Shown here piece by piece: positions 38,102 to 46,748 of a stretch of 64,000 nucleotides of DNA. The position numbers and the translations under genes were made by a program. Each line of letters opens with the position of its first letter. Position 1 is the first letter of the stretch. Source of the stretch: Burkholderia oklahomensis C6786 (GTDB lineage: Bacteria > Pseudomonadota > Gammaproteobacteria > Burkholderiales > Burkholderiaceae); contig NZ_CP009556.1 in assembly GCF_000959365.1 (NCBI RefSeq), forward strand, positions 248,001-312,000, given 5' to 3'. The notes beneath the pieces are model-generated. The model made no database searches. It saw only the letters and a list, made by a program, of their open reading frames with translations, and was not told the origin of the DNA.

Positions 38102-39217
38102 TTACGCGGGCGCATTCCTGCGAATGCGCTGGAACAATTGCCCCGAGCTCGCGACGGTCAGCATCAGCGCGAGCGCGCACGCATCCGCGGCGAGACCGAC
38201 GCCGAACTGCAGCATCCGCGCATTGCCGTGCATCCCGTGCAGCACCGAATCGAGCGTCAGCGATATCGCCGCGCCGACGACGAAGCACAGCATCCCGCGC
38301 TGTCCGACCGCCACGACAGGCCACGCCGCTCGCGCGATCCGAGCGATCCAGCCATGGCGAACCAGTTCGGCCATCAACCACGCGAATGCGACGAAGTTCA
38401 TCACGCGCGGCCACGCGAGATTGCGCTTGAACTCGCCTTCCGGCAGCGGCAGCCCGGAAAACAGCTTGTAATACGCGCACGCGAGTACGACCGTGAGCGC
38501 GACCGCGGTGATCGCGGCCCCGCCCGGCCGCACCGCGACGTCGCGATGCAGCGGCCAGCAGCGCACGAGCACGCCGAGCACGAACATCAGCTGCCACGCG
38601 AACGGATTGAAATTCCAACGGGACGAGTCGGTATCGAGGAGCTCGGCCGCGAGCCAGCGCGCGCAGCCCCACAACAGCACGCTGCCGAACAGCAGCCACC
38701 ACGGCTTCGCGCGCGCGAGCGGCACGACGACGGGCGTCGCGAGCGCGAACAGCACATACATCGGCAACACCGACGCGAGATACGGCTGTCGCTTGAACGT
38801 CAGCAGCTCGACGAGCCCCGTGAGCGGCGACGCGAGCAGCACGCTGATGTCGTCGAGCGCCATGTTCGGCGCGTCGATCCCGTAATGGTCGAGCACGGCC
38901 GACACGACGAGCATCAGCGTCGACGTCGCGAGAAACGCGCGATAGATCTGCGCGGCGCGCCGCACGAAACGCCGCCGCGCGGCGCCCGCGCCGTGCCGCG
39001 CGCAGACGGCGAGATACGCGCTCGCGGTCGCGAAGCCGCCGAGGAACACGAACACCTCGGCCGCATCGCACAGCGCGAACGCATGCAGCGTCACGTGCGA
39101 CAGCACGCTCGCGCCGATGTGATCGACGACGATCGTCAGCAGCACGAGGCCGCGAAAGAAGTCGACCTCGATCGAGCGTCCGGCGGCCGCTTGGGGAGAC
39201 ATGGCGGGAAAACTCAT
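38102..39217 (-). CDS. OpgC-domain membrane protein (periplasmic glucan succinyltransferase-like)
   Basis: 371 residues, about ten membrane spans. It starts GRSIEVDFFRGLVLLTIVVDHIGASVLSHVTLHAFALCDAAEVFVFLGGFATASAYL, with the conserved RG..L and VFLGG of the OpgC/acyltransferase-3 family. Then come AQIYRAFLATSTLMLVV, FKRQPYLASVLPMYVLFALATPVVVPLA and WNFNPFAWQLMFVLGVL. OpgC proteins add succinyl groups to osmoregulated periplasmic glucans. ATG 39217 is used; an in-frame codon further up would add a chain unlike the family. No opgGH genes are in the window. Confidence 0.82.
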   Translation of the reverse strand: MSFPAMSPQAAAGRSIEVDFFRGLVLLTIVVDHIGASVLSHVTLHAFALCDAAEVFVFLGGFATASAYLAVCARHGAGAARRRFVRRAAQIYRAFLATSTLMLVVSAVLDHYGIDAPNMALDDISVLLASPLTGLVELLTFKRQPYLASVLPMYVLFALATPVVVPLARAKPWWLLFGSVLLWGCARWLAAELLDTDSSRWNFNPFAWQLMFVLGVLVRCWPLHRDVAVRPGGAAITAVALTVVLACAYYKLFSGLPLPEGEFKRNLAWPRVMNFVAFAWLMAELVRHGWIARIARAAWPVVAVGQRGMLCFVVGAAISLTLDSVLHGMHGNARMLQFGVGLAADACALALMLTVASSGQLFQRIRRNAPA

Positions 39218-39935
39218 CGCGCGGCCGGGTCGACGCGTGGGGCAAGCGCCGCGCCGGCGACGGAGAGCGGAACAATCAGGCTCGCAAGCCGTTCGGCTGC
39301 GATCGGAAGCGAATACCGGCGAATTATCCGGCGATGCGCCGACGTGAAGGAGCAGCGCCCCTGCGACGTGAAAACATGACCGTTCATGGGCGGGCCCGTA
39401 GGCGAGAGAATTCGTTCGAAAAATTCTAATCGCCGCTAAGGGTATGCCCTAAGTAACAAAATGAAACGAAATCTTTAGACGGATTACAAGACGGATCGCG
39501 CGTCGCGAATGCAGGCGGACATGCGGCGTGCTCGCTGAGGCGATGCGCGGGATTCGCATGCGTGTCGCGCGATCGATGCGCGCCGACAGGCGGCGCATGC
39601 GGGCAGATGCGTAATCGCGGCGAAAGGAATCGATCGGCAGGCGCGCGGCGCAATCAATATGCGCGGCAGTCCGTCCGCGGCGCGTTCATCGGTTGGGTGG
39701 GCCGATTAGTCGGCGTAATCGGCGCGCTGCACGTTTGGCGTTTGGCGTTTGGCGTTTGGCGTTTGGCGTTTGGCGTTTGGCGTTTGGCGTTTGGCGTTTG
39801 GCGTTTGGCGTTCGGCGTTCGGCGTTCGGCGTTCGGCGTTCGGCGTTCGGTATCCTAAGCACGCCGCACGTTCGTCGAAACGTCCGCCGAGCGCGTCGCG
39901 CGAACAAAACGCACGCGAGCAGAACCCATCCCCGC
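39218..39935. other. Gene-free stretch with the second 7-bp repeat array
   Basis: About 720 bases between the OpgC-like and RarD genes. Position 39420-39490 is relatively A+T-rich and may hold the OpgC-like gene's promoter on the minus strand. The only definite feature is the heptanucleotide array at 39733-39851. Confidence 0.55.
39733..39851. repeat. 7-bp tandem repeat: 11 copies GTTTGGC then 5 copies GTTCGGC
   Basis: GTTTGGC runs head to tail from 39733 to 39809, then the variant GTTCGGC from 39810 to 39844, with a final GTTCGG at 39845. The two variants are segregated and not mixed, so one block probably expanded after a single T-to-C change. Confidence 0.96.
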
Positions 39936-40829
39936 CTACCTCCGCGCGAGCAGAAATCCGTGCCACGCAGTCAGCGCGACAGCCGCCCAGATCGGCGCGT
40001 ACGTCGCGAGTTGCTGCCACGACAGCGTCTCGCGGAGCACGAACACCGCGACCGCGACGAGCAGCACCGGCTCGACATAGCCGAGGATCCCGAAGAGCGC
40101 CATCGGCAGCATGCGGCTTGCCTTCAGATAGCTTGCGAGCGCGAGCGTGCTGATCGCGCCGAGGCCCGGCAGCAGCATCGCCCATAAGAGCGGCCGACCG
40201 GCGACGCTCGTTCCGTCCATCGCGAGCGTCGCGGCCGCGACGGGCAGCAGCACGAGCATCTCGACCGAGAACACCGCGAGCGAATCCGCGTTCACACGGC
40301 GTCGCAGCACGAAGTAAGGCGGATAGCCGAGCGCGACGACGAGCGTCGGCCACGCGAACGCACGCGTCGCCCAGATCTCGTGCGCGACGCCCGACGCCGC
40401 GCAGCCAAGCGCGAGCCATTGCAGCCCGCTCAAGCGCTCGTGGTAATGAAAGCGCCCGACGAGCACCATTGTCAGCGGCAGCAGGAAATAGCCGAGCGAC
40501 ACCTCGAGCATCCGGCCGTGCAGCGGCGCCCACAGGAACAACCACAACTGCAGGCCGAGCAGCGCCGCACTCGCGGCGAGCGACAGCGCGAGCCGCCGGT
40601 TCGCGAACGCGCGCGCGAGCAGCTCGCGCAACGCGGGCCAGCGGCCGCGCAGCGCGACGACCGCGATCGCCCCGGGCGCGGTCCAGACGATCCGCCAAGC
40701 GAAAATGTCGAGGCCCGTCAGCGGCGCGAGCAGCTTCGCGTACGCGGACAGCAGCGCGAACAGCGCCGACGCCACCACCGACAGCGCGATCCCGCGCCCC
40801 GCCTGCGGATACTCGGACGCGGCGGTCAA
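39936..40829 (-). CDS. rarD: RarD/EamA-family transporter
   Basis: 297 residues from a TTG at 40829 that overlaps the acylphosphatase stop (TTGA). It has ten membrane spans: GRGIALSVVASALFALLSAYAKLLAPLTGLDIFAWRIVW, LFLWAPLHGRMLEVSLGYFLLPLTMVLVGRFHYHERLSGLQWLA, PPYFVLRRRV, and GYVEPVLLVAVAVFVLRETLSWQQL. These are the typical RarD blocks. EamA carriers export metabolites; for RarD the substrate is unknown, although chloramphenicol sensitivity is affected in some hosts. No better ATG or GTG lies near the first span, and the overlap suggests translational coupling. The start is therefore inferred. Confidence 0.82.
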   Translation of the reverse strand: MTAASEYPQAGRGIALSVVASALFALLSAYAKLLAPLTGLDIFAWRIVWTAPGAIAVVALRGRWPALRELLARAFANRRLALSLAASAALLGLQLWLFLWAPLHGRMLEVSLGYFLLPLTMVLVGRFHYHERLSGLQWLALGCAASGVAHEIWATRAFAWPTLVVALGYPPYFVLRRRVNADSLAVFSVEMLVLLPVAAATLAMDGTSVAGRPLLWAMLLPGLGAISTLALASYLKASRMLPMALFGILGYVEPVLLVAVAVFVLRETLSWQQLATYAPIWAAVALTAWHGFLLARR

Positions 40830-41122
40830 TGCTGCTGGAAGCGCTCGAAGCGCTTGTCGGTCCGGCGCTCCTCGAACGTCACCTCGGTCACGCGCGCGGC
40901 GGGCGGCCCGTGCCGCAGCCACGCGAGCATCCGGTCGATCTGCGGCGCCGGGCCTTGCAGCATCGCCTCGACCGAGCCGTCGTCGAGATTCGCGACCCAG
41001 CCGCGCAGACGAAGCGCATGCGCCTCGCGCACGGTCGCGTGCCGGAAGCCCACGCCCTGCACCACGCCGCGCACCCGCACGTAATAGGTTTCGATCCGCT
41101 CGTCCAGATCGTCGCCGTTCAT
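40826..41122 (-). CDS. acyP: Acylphosphatase
   Basis: 98 residues, the standard size. The signature VRGVVQGVGFRHATV provides the phosphate-cradle loop with catalytic Arg near 27. GWVANLDDGSVEAMLQG gives the catalytic Asn near 45. It hydrolyses acyl phosphates such as carbamoyl phosphate or 1,3-bisphosphoglycerate in the cytoplasm. ATG 41122 has a GGGGG stretch in front; an in-frame ATG 13 codons earlier is possible. The stop overlaps the rarD start by four bases. Confidence 0.92.
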   Translation of the reverse strand: MNGDDLDERIETYYVRVRGVVQGVGFRHATVREAHALRLRGWVANLDDGSVEAMLQGPAPQIDRMLAWLRHGPPAARVTEVTFEERRTDKRFERFQQH

Positions 41123-41281
41123 CGCATCCCCCGTGTCATCCAATCGATTCAAGCCCGGCATTGTAGTCGCGCGCCGTGAACGGCGCTCGACGGACGGCGC
41201 GTCGCCCAGGCGGGGCGACCACGTACAATCTCGCACGACGCACAACAAGCCGTGCCGCACGACCGCGCGGCCATGAGGACT

Positions 41282-42289
41282 ATGACTGACATACAACGCG
41301 ATCTCGTTCTGGTGACCGGCGCTTCCGGTTTTGTCGGCTCTGCCGTCGCGCGCGCCGCGCGGCAGCAAGGCTATCGGGTGCGCGTGCTCGTGCGGCCGAC
41401 GAGCCCGCGCACGAACGTCGCGGATCTCGACGCCGAAATCGCGACGGGCGACATGCGCGACGAGGCGTCGATGCGCGCCGCACTTCGCGGCGTGCGCTAC
41501 CTGCTGCACGTCGCGGCCGATTACCGGCTGTGGGCGCCCGACCCGCTCGAGATCGAGCGCGCGAATCTCGAAGGCGCGGTCGCGACGATGCGCGCGGCGC
41601 TCGCCGAGGGCGTCGAGCGGATCGTCTACACGAGCAGCGTCGCGACGCTGAAGGTGACGCCGTCGGGCGCATCGGCCGACGAGTCGTCGCCGCTCGCGGC
41701 CGAGCAGGCGATCGGCGTGTACAAGCGCAGCAAGGTGCTCGCGGAGCGCGCGGTCGAGCGGATGATCGCCGACGACAAGCTGCCCGCGGTGATCGTCAAT
41801 CCGTCGACGCCGATCGGCCCGCGCGACGTGAAACCGACGCCCACCGGCCGGATCATCGTCGAAGCCGCGCTCGGCAAGATCCCGGCGTTCGTCGACACGG
41901 GGCTGAACCTCGTGCACGTCGACGACGTCGCGCTCGGCCACCTGCTCGCGCTCGAGCGCGGGCGGATCGGCGAGCGCTACATCCTCGGCGGCGAGAACCT
42001 GCCGCTGCAGACGATGCTCGCCGACATCGCGCAATTGACGGGCCGCAAGGCGCCGACGCTCGCGCTGCCGCGCTGGCCGCTGTATCCGATCGCGCTCGGC
42101 GCGGAGGCGGTCGCGAAGGTGACGAAGCGCGAGCCGTTCGTGACGGTCGACGGGCTCAGGATGTCGAAGAACAAGATGTATTTCACGTCGGCGAAGGCGG
42201 AACGCGAGCTCGGCTATCGCGCGCGGCCGTATCGCGAAGGCATCCGCGACGCGCTCGACTGGTTCCGGCAGGCGGGCTATTTGCGCTGA
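41282..42289 (+). CDS. hpnA: Hopanoid-associated sugar epimerase HpnA
   Basis: 335 residues of the extended SDR family. The NAD-binding motif GASGFVGSAV is at ~12-21, HVAADYRLWAPDPLEIERANLEGAVATMRAAL gives the HpnA-type middle, and YTSSVATLK and YKRSKVLAE supply Ser and the YxxxK catalytic pair. NPSTPIGPRDVKPTPTGRIIVEAALGKIPAFVDTGLNLVHVDDVALGH is very characteristic. In hopanoid gene clusters it is thought to act on the sugar side-chain of extended hopanoids. GAGGA five bases before ATG 41282 supports the start. The gene opens the hopanoid locus, divergent to the acylphosphatase. Confidence 0.92.
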   Translation: MTDIQRDLVLVTGASGFVGSAVARAARQQGYRVRVLVRPTSPRTNVADLDAEIATGDMRDEASMRAALRGVRYLLHVAADYRLWAPDPLEIERANLEGAVATMRAALAEGVERIVYTSSVATLKVTPSGASADESSPLAAEQAIGVYKRSKVLAERAVERMIADDKLPAVIVNPSTPIGPRDVKPTPTGRIIVEAALGKIPAFVDTGLNLVHVDDVALGHLLALERGRIGERYILGGENLPLQTMLADIAQLTGRKAPTLALPRWPLYPIALGAEAVAKVTKREPFVTVDGLRMSKNKMYFTSAKAERELGYRARPYREGIRDALDWFRQAGYLR

Positions 42290-43121
42290 GCGGCGCGCGA
42301 GCGCGGGCGGATCGCTGCGCCGCTTCGGAGGCGATGAGGCGATCGACGGCGGTCGAGCGGCGATTCGGCACGCGCTTTTCAAGGCCCGCATCTACCGCAA
42401 TCCGGTTTTGCCTTCGCGGCTCGCGGCGGGACATCGGCACATCGCCTCGTCTTCTTGCGGAAAACGCGAAATCCGGCGTCCACGCGCTGACGCGGGCACC
42501 GGCGATCGAAGGCGTGTCGCCCGGGATACGCCGAGCGGCATGCGGTCATGCGTCCATCGCCGCGCTTCGCGCCGCCATCCGCCCGCATGTCGCCTGATGT
42601 AGATGCGATCGATGCCAACGCGTCGCGAACGACGCCGACCGGCGCATCCGGTTGCGGAAGACGCGCCTGCAACCTCGTGCGCGCCACCGGAAGTACACGC
42701 GATTCGGGATCGCCAAACACGGCGCAGCCTCATCTGCGTCGGCATTCGCGTCGCTTATTTGTGGATATCTCGACCGATACAGCGACGAACACCGCCAGCC
42801 CGTCGCCGGCAGCGCCTGCCGGCGCGTCCGGTCGCCGCCGACGTGAAGCGCGCCGCCACATGCCGACATGGAAACTCGGCAATCGGATGATTGCCAACGC
42901 GGCGAAGCCTGCACGCATCGATTTTCATGCCGTCATCTATCGGCATCTCGCCCGATGTCGCCGCAAATCGTCCGAACCGCCTCCAACGACGCAGACCAAC
43001 ACGCCCGGCAATCGTCGCAACAGCTGTCGCCATTGCATTACCAGCATTTTGTTACATGCAACGTTCGGACCTACGCAGGGCCTGCGGGTAAAATCGCGGG
43101 TCTTACGTAGAGAATGCACGC
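42290..43121. other. Gene-free 830-base stretch inside the hopanoid locus
   Basis: No supported gene. Open frames exist on both strands but have no domain resemblance, and codon positions look random. It is less GC-rich around 42740-43070 than its flanks. A TAAAAT hexamer at 43089-43094 could be the -10 element of the repeat-protein gene. Confidence 0.45.
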
Positions 43122-44729
43122 ATGAACATGAACGATCAGATCGATACGCTCGACAGCCGCGTCGATCAGCTCATCCATACGGTGTGTGCGGTGGCGAGCG
43201 CAGCCCAGGAAGCCGCCGCCACTGCCGCCGCAGACAAGGCCGCCGCGCAGGCCGCCGCCGAAGAAGCCGCCGCGAAGCACGCGGAAGCCGCCGAGATGTC
43301 CGTCGAACGGTCGACGCTCGAAACCCTCGCCGCTCAGGCGGCTGCCGACAAGAACGCCGCCGAGTCGCTCGCGACGCAGGCTGCCGCCGTCCAGGCCGCG
43401 GCCGAAGCCGCCGCTGCGCAGGCAGTCACCGACAAGGCCGCAGCCGAAGTGCTCGCCACCCAGGCGGCAGCGGATCGCGCAACTGCCGAGCACGCCGCGG
43501 CGCAAGCGGCGGCGGACAAATCGGCCGCCGAGTCGCTGGTCGCACGAGCCGCAACCGAACGCGCGGCAGCGGAACAGGCCGCGGCCGACAAGGCCGCTGC
43601 CGAAGCGCTTGCTGCGCAGGCGGCCGCGGATCGCACAGCCGCGGAACACGCGGCGGCTCAAGCCGCCGCCGACAGGAGCTCCGCCGAATCGCTCGTCGCG
43701 CAGGCGGCATCGGAGCGCGCGACCGCCGAGCACGCGGTCACGCAAGCGGCCGCCGACCGGGCCGCAGCCGAACAAGCCGCACGCCAAGCCGCGACCGACA
43801 AGGCCACGGCCGAATCGCTCGCCGCCCAAGCGGCGACCGAGCGCGCGACGGCGGATGCGAGCATCGCCGAGCGAGCCGCAGCCGATCGCACCGCGGCCGA
43901 ACAGGCTGCAGCGCAGGCCGCCGACGACAAGACGAAAGCCGAAGCGCTCGCCGCCCAAGCGGCCGCGGACCGCGCAACCGCCGAGCACGCCGCCGCGCAG
44001 GCGGCGGCCGACAGGGCGGCAGCGGAATTGCTCGCCGCGCAGGCGGCGGCCGAGCGCGCAGCCGCCGACGCACGCGCGACCGAACAAGCGGCAACGGAAC
44101 GCAGTGCCGCCGACGCCGCAGCCGCGCAGGCTGCGAACGACAAGGCCGCGGCAGAAACACTCGCCGCACAAGCCGCCGCGGACCGCGCAACCGCCGAGCA
44201 GGCCGCCGCGCAGGCGGCGGCCGACAAGGAGGCGGCGGAGTCGCTGTTCACGCAGGCCATGACCGAACGCTCGGCCGCGGAAGCCGCCGCCGCGCGCGCC
44301 GCGAGCTACAAGGCGACGGCCGAATCGCTCGCGTCGCAGGCCGAGCAGAGCCGCGCGGTCGTCGTAGCCGCTGCGCCGGTCGCGACGATGCAAGCGACGA
44401 ACGGCCAGCCGTCGCTGCATGTCGCACGGCCGTCGCAGGACGAGATCACGCTCGCGCTCGGCGAGCGCTCGGTGTCGCTGCCGCCGCAACAGCTCAGTCA
44501 ACTGATCGAGGAATTGGCTCACGCGCGCGCATCGATGACGATCGAGCAGCCGACCGGTCTGCCGAACGGCTGGCGCTTCGTGTCGACGCGCAATCCGCTG
44601 ATGGCGGTGCAGAAACAGATGAACGGCGACCGCCTGCTGGTCGCGCGACACAGCGGCTACGGCTGGGTGCCGTTCACGTTCTCGCCGGACGTCGTGATCC
44701 AGCTATACATGCTGCTCACGCAGAAGTGA
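43122..44729 (+). CDS. Alanine-rich 14-residue-repeat coiled-coil protein with conserved C-terminal domain
   Basis: 535 residues, not recognised. Residues 1-22 (MNMNDQIDTLDSRVDQLIHTVC) form a short helix. Residues ~25-425 are built from a near-perfect 14-residue period of the type AADRTAAEHAAAQA, about 28 units, with D/E and K/R at fixed places; two heptads per unit predict one very long alpha-helix or coiled coil. The last ~105 residues differ in composition: RPSQDEITLALGERSVSLPPQQLSQLIEELAHARA, LPNGWRFVSTRNPLMAVQKQMNGDRLLVARHSGYGWVPFTFSPDVVIQLYMLL, a compact folded domain. No signal peptide or membrane span. It lies between hpnA and hpnB, so a scaffold or membrane-associated role in the hopanoid region is conceivable but unproven. 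Confidence 0.8.
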   Translation: MNMNDQIDTLDSRVDQLIHTVCAVASAAQEAAATAAADKAAAQAAAEEAAAKHAEAAEMSVERSTLETLAAQAAADKNAAESLATQAAAVQAAAEAAAAQAVTDKAAAEVLATQAAADRATAEHAAAQAAADKSAAESLVARAATERAAAEQAAADKAAAEALAAQAAADRTAAEHAAAQAAADRSSAESLVAQAASERATAEHAVTQAAADRAAAEQAARQAATDKATAESLAAQAATERATADASIAERAAADRTAAEQAAAQAADDKTKAEALAAQAAADRATAEHAAAQAAADRAAAELLAAQAAAERAAADARATEQAATERSAADAAAAQAANDKAAAETLAAQAAADRATAEQAAAQAAADKEAAESLFTQAMTERSAAEAAAARAASYKATAESLASQAEQSRAVVVAAAPVATMQATNGQPSLHVARPSQDEITLALGERSVSLPPQQLSQLIEELAHARASMTIEQPTGLPNGWRFVSTRNPLMAVQKQMNGDRLLVARHSGYGWVPFTFSPDVVIQLYMLLTQK

Positions 44730-44737
44730 TGCGGCGA

Positions 44738-44766
44738 CGGCGCGCCGGCTCCTTGCCGGCGCGCCG
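44738..44766 (+). terminator. Strong hairpin after the repeat-protein gene
   Basis: A perfect 12-base stem, CGGCGCGCCGGC, with loop TCCTT and its complement, begins 8 bases after the stop. No T run follows, so termination is possible but not certain. Confidence 0.5.
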
Positions 44767-45176
44767 AACCGCTATCGGCAGCTGCATTGCGCACATCGAC
44801 CAGGGCGTCCGGACCGATCGAGCGACTGGACGACGACGACGCGAACCGTCGCCCCCGAAGACGCGGGAATGAATGCGGCGAACGGCGTGTCCATGCCGCA
44901 TGGCCCGGATTGGCCCCTGCGCCCGAGGCGATCGAGCGGCCGGAACGGCGGCGCGAACGGCAGTCTCCGAAAAAGCACGACCGTGACAGCCGGAAATCGC
45001 TGGATGCGAATGCCTTTGGCCGCCGGATTGCCCCGAGACAGCCGGACCGATCGGGACAACGCATCGCCCAAAGATAGCGAAAACGGTTGCTTCACGCGCC
45101 AACGCGCGCTCCGAACCGGGCGAAGCGGCGGCGGCCGAATCGCGGCGCGCGACGACCGCGCCGCCGTCACGACGCG
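44767..45176. other. Convergent gap between repeat-protein gene and hpnB
   Basis: No supported gene or repeat. Open frames are Arg/Ser-rich and lack domain resemblance. Confidence 0.5.
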
Positions 45177-46367
45177 TCAGCGATCCTGCACCGGCGCCTG
45201 CACGCGCGCCTTCCACTGCCCGCCCTTGCCGCGCCAGTAGCGCACCGCCGACGCGACCGTCGCGCCGACGTAGAACAGCGCGACGAGCGGCAGCGCGGGC
45301 GCCCACCACGGCGAGCGGCGGTAATAGCTCAGCATCGGCGCATACGCGGTGCACATCGACGCCCACGCGAGCCACGCCGGCCACGCGCGCGCGCCATACG
45401 CGAGCGCGGCGACGGGCGGCACCAGATAGATGATCGTCATTCCGACGAGCGTGCCCAGCAGCAGCACCGGCGAGTAGCGCAGCTGCGTGAACGCGGTCCG
45501 CGCGATCATGTTCCAGATGTCGCGCCAGCTATCGTACGGGCGCAACGACACGCTGCGCTCGGCCAGGTCGAGCCGGATCGGGTGATGCCCGGCGCCGCGA
45601 TGCTTGAGCTGCGCGGCAAGGCTGCAGTCGTCGATCAGCGCGCCCCGGATCGATTCGATGCCGCCCGCCTCCTCGAGCGCGTCGCGGCGCACGAGCATGC
45701 AGCCGCCCGCCGCACCCGCCGTCTTGTTGCGCGGATCGTTGACCCACGAGAACGGGTAGAGCTTCGCGAAGAAGAACACGAACGCCGGGATCAGCGCCTT
45801 TTCCCAGAACGAATCGCACCGCAGCCGCACCATCAGCGACACGAGATCGCGCTTCTCGGCCTGCGCGCGCGTGACGAGCTGCGCGACCGCGTCCGGCGGA
45901 TGGCCGATGTCGGCATCCGTCAGCAGCAGATAGTCGGCGGGCAGCCCGAGCGAGCGCACCGCGGCGATCCCCTGCGACTGCGCCCACACCTTGCCCGACC
46001 AGCCGGCAGGCAGCGCCTCCGCGCTCAGCACGGTCAGCCGGTCGGCGCGGCCGGCCGCCGCCGCGGCCGCGCGTGCGGCGTCGGCGGTGCCGTCGGCGCT
46101 GTGGTCGTCGACGACGATCAGATGGAACGGGCCTGCGTAGTCCTGCTCGACGAGCGACTTGACGGCCTCGCCGATCACGTCGGCCTCGTCGCGGGCGGGC
46201 ACGACGGCCGCAACCGCGGGCCAGCCGGCGTCGGCGGCCGCGCCGCGCGCGTCGGGCGGCAGGCGCCGCGCGGGGCGCGCGCGCCAGAAGCCGCCGCGCC
46301 CGAACAGCAGCACGAGCCAGATCACGAGCGACAGGCACGACAGCAGAAACACGACGATCAGCGTCAT
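45177..46367 (-). CDS. hpnB: Hopanoid-associated glycosyltransferase HpnB (GT2 family)
   Basis: 396 residues. The N-terminal span is LIVVFLLSCLSLVIWLVLLFGRGGFWR. The GT2 fold follows: VAAVVPARDEADVIGEAVKSLVEQDYAGPFHLIVVDDHSADGT, LLLTDADIGHPPD with the metal-binding DxD, GGCMLVRRDALEEAGGIESIRGALIDDCSLA, and the QLRYS..LLLGT segment. C-terminal membrane spans (GMTIIYLVPPVAALAYGA, PLVALFYVGATVASAVRYW) anchor it in the inner membrane. It is expected to transfer a sugar to a hopanoid or polyprenyl acceptor; the exact acceptor is not established for the family. ATG 46367 starts at the first span. It is read opposite to the other hpn genes. Confidence 0.9.
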   Translation of the reverse strand: MTLIVVFLLSCLSLVIWLVLLFGRGGFWRARPARRLPPDARGAAADAGWPAVAAVVPARDEADVIGEAVKSLVEQDYAGPFHLIVVDDHSADGTADAARAAAAAAGRADRLTVLSAEALPAGWSGKVWAQSQGIAAVRSLGLPADYLLLTDADIGHPPDAVAQLVTRAQAEKRDLVSLMVRLRCDSFWEKALIPAFVFFFAKLYPFSWVNDPRNKTAGAAGGCMLVRRDALEEAGGIESIRGALIDDCSLAAQLKHRGAGHHPIRLDLAERSVSLRPYDSWRDIWNMIARTAFTQLRYSPVLLLGTLVGMTIIYLVPPVAALAYGARAWPAWLAWASMCTAYAPMLSYYRRSPWWAPALPLVALFYVGATVASAVRYWRGKGGQWKARVQAPVQDR

Positions 46368-46748
46368 GCGCGGCCCTCCGCCCGTGCGCCGCGGCGGCCC
46401 GGCGCGCGGCCCGCGCAGGCGGCCCCGCGCGCCGCCGCGCCCGTTTCGTTACGATCGACTTCCATGCAAATCAGCCCTTTAAGTGCCTTCCGGCGTCAGC
46501 GAACCGAAAGGATCGGTGAAAACCGCCTAGTTTACTGGGTTTGACGCGCGCAAGCGCCGGACCTCCGGGGTTGCTCCAATTGCCACAACGTCAGGAACGG
46601 TAAAGCACGCAAAAGCCGATAGGGTTAAAATGCGCGATTACTTCGGGGTGCCGGGCCCGTTCCTGCATTCATAACATCCAAGTTGGGGCGATCGGCCCGG
46701 CCTGCCGGCCGCTCGCAACCCGCGTCAGTCGTCGGAGTTCGCCCAAAT
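46368..46748. other. Divergent promoter region between hpnB and ispH
   Basis: It carries the promoters of both genes. TTAAAAT at 46625-46631 within AGGGTTAAAATGCG looks like an extended -10 for ispH, ~120 bases before its ATG. The ispH reading frame can be extended to 46683, but that extension lacks resemblance to IspH. Confidence 0.45.

Noticed and set aside
43071..44651. A 526-codon minus-strand frame through the repeat-protein gene, Arg/Gly/Leu-rich
   Set aside because: The plus-strand frame has a clean 14-residue period and a folded C-terminal domain; the minus frame only reflects the DNA repeat.
46683..46748. A 22-codon N-terminal extension of ispH
   Set aside because: IspH proteins begin at [12 protein letters not shown] or equivalent; the extension has no family resemblance.
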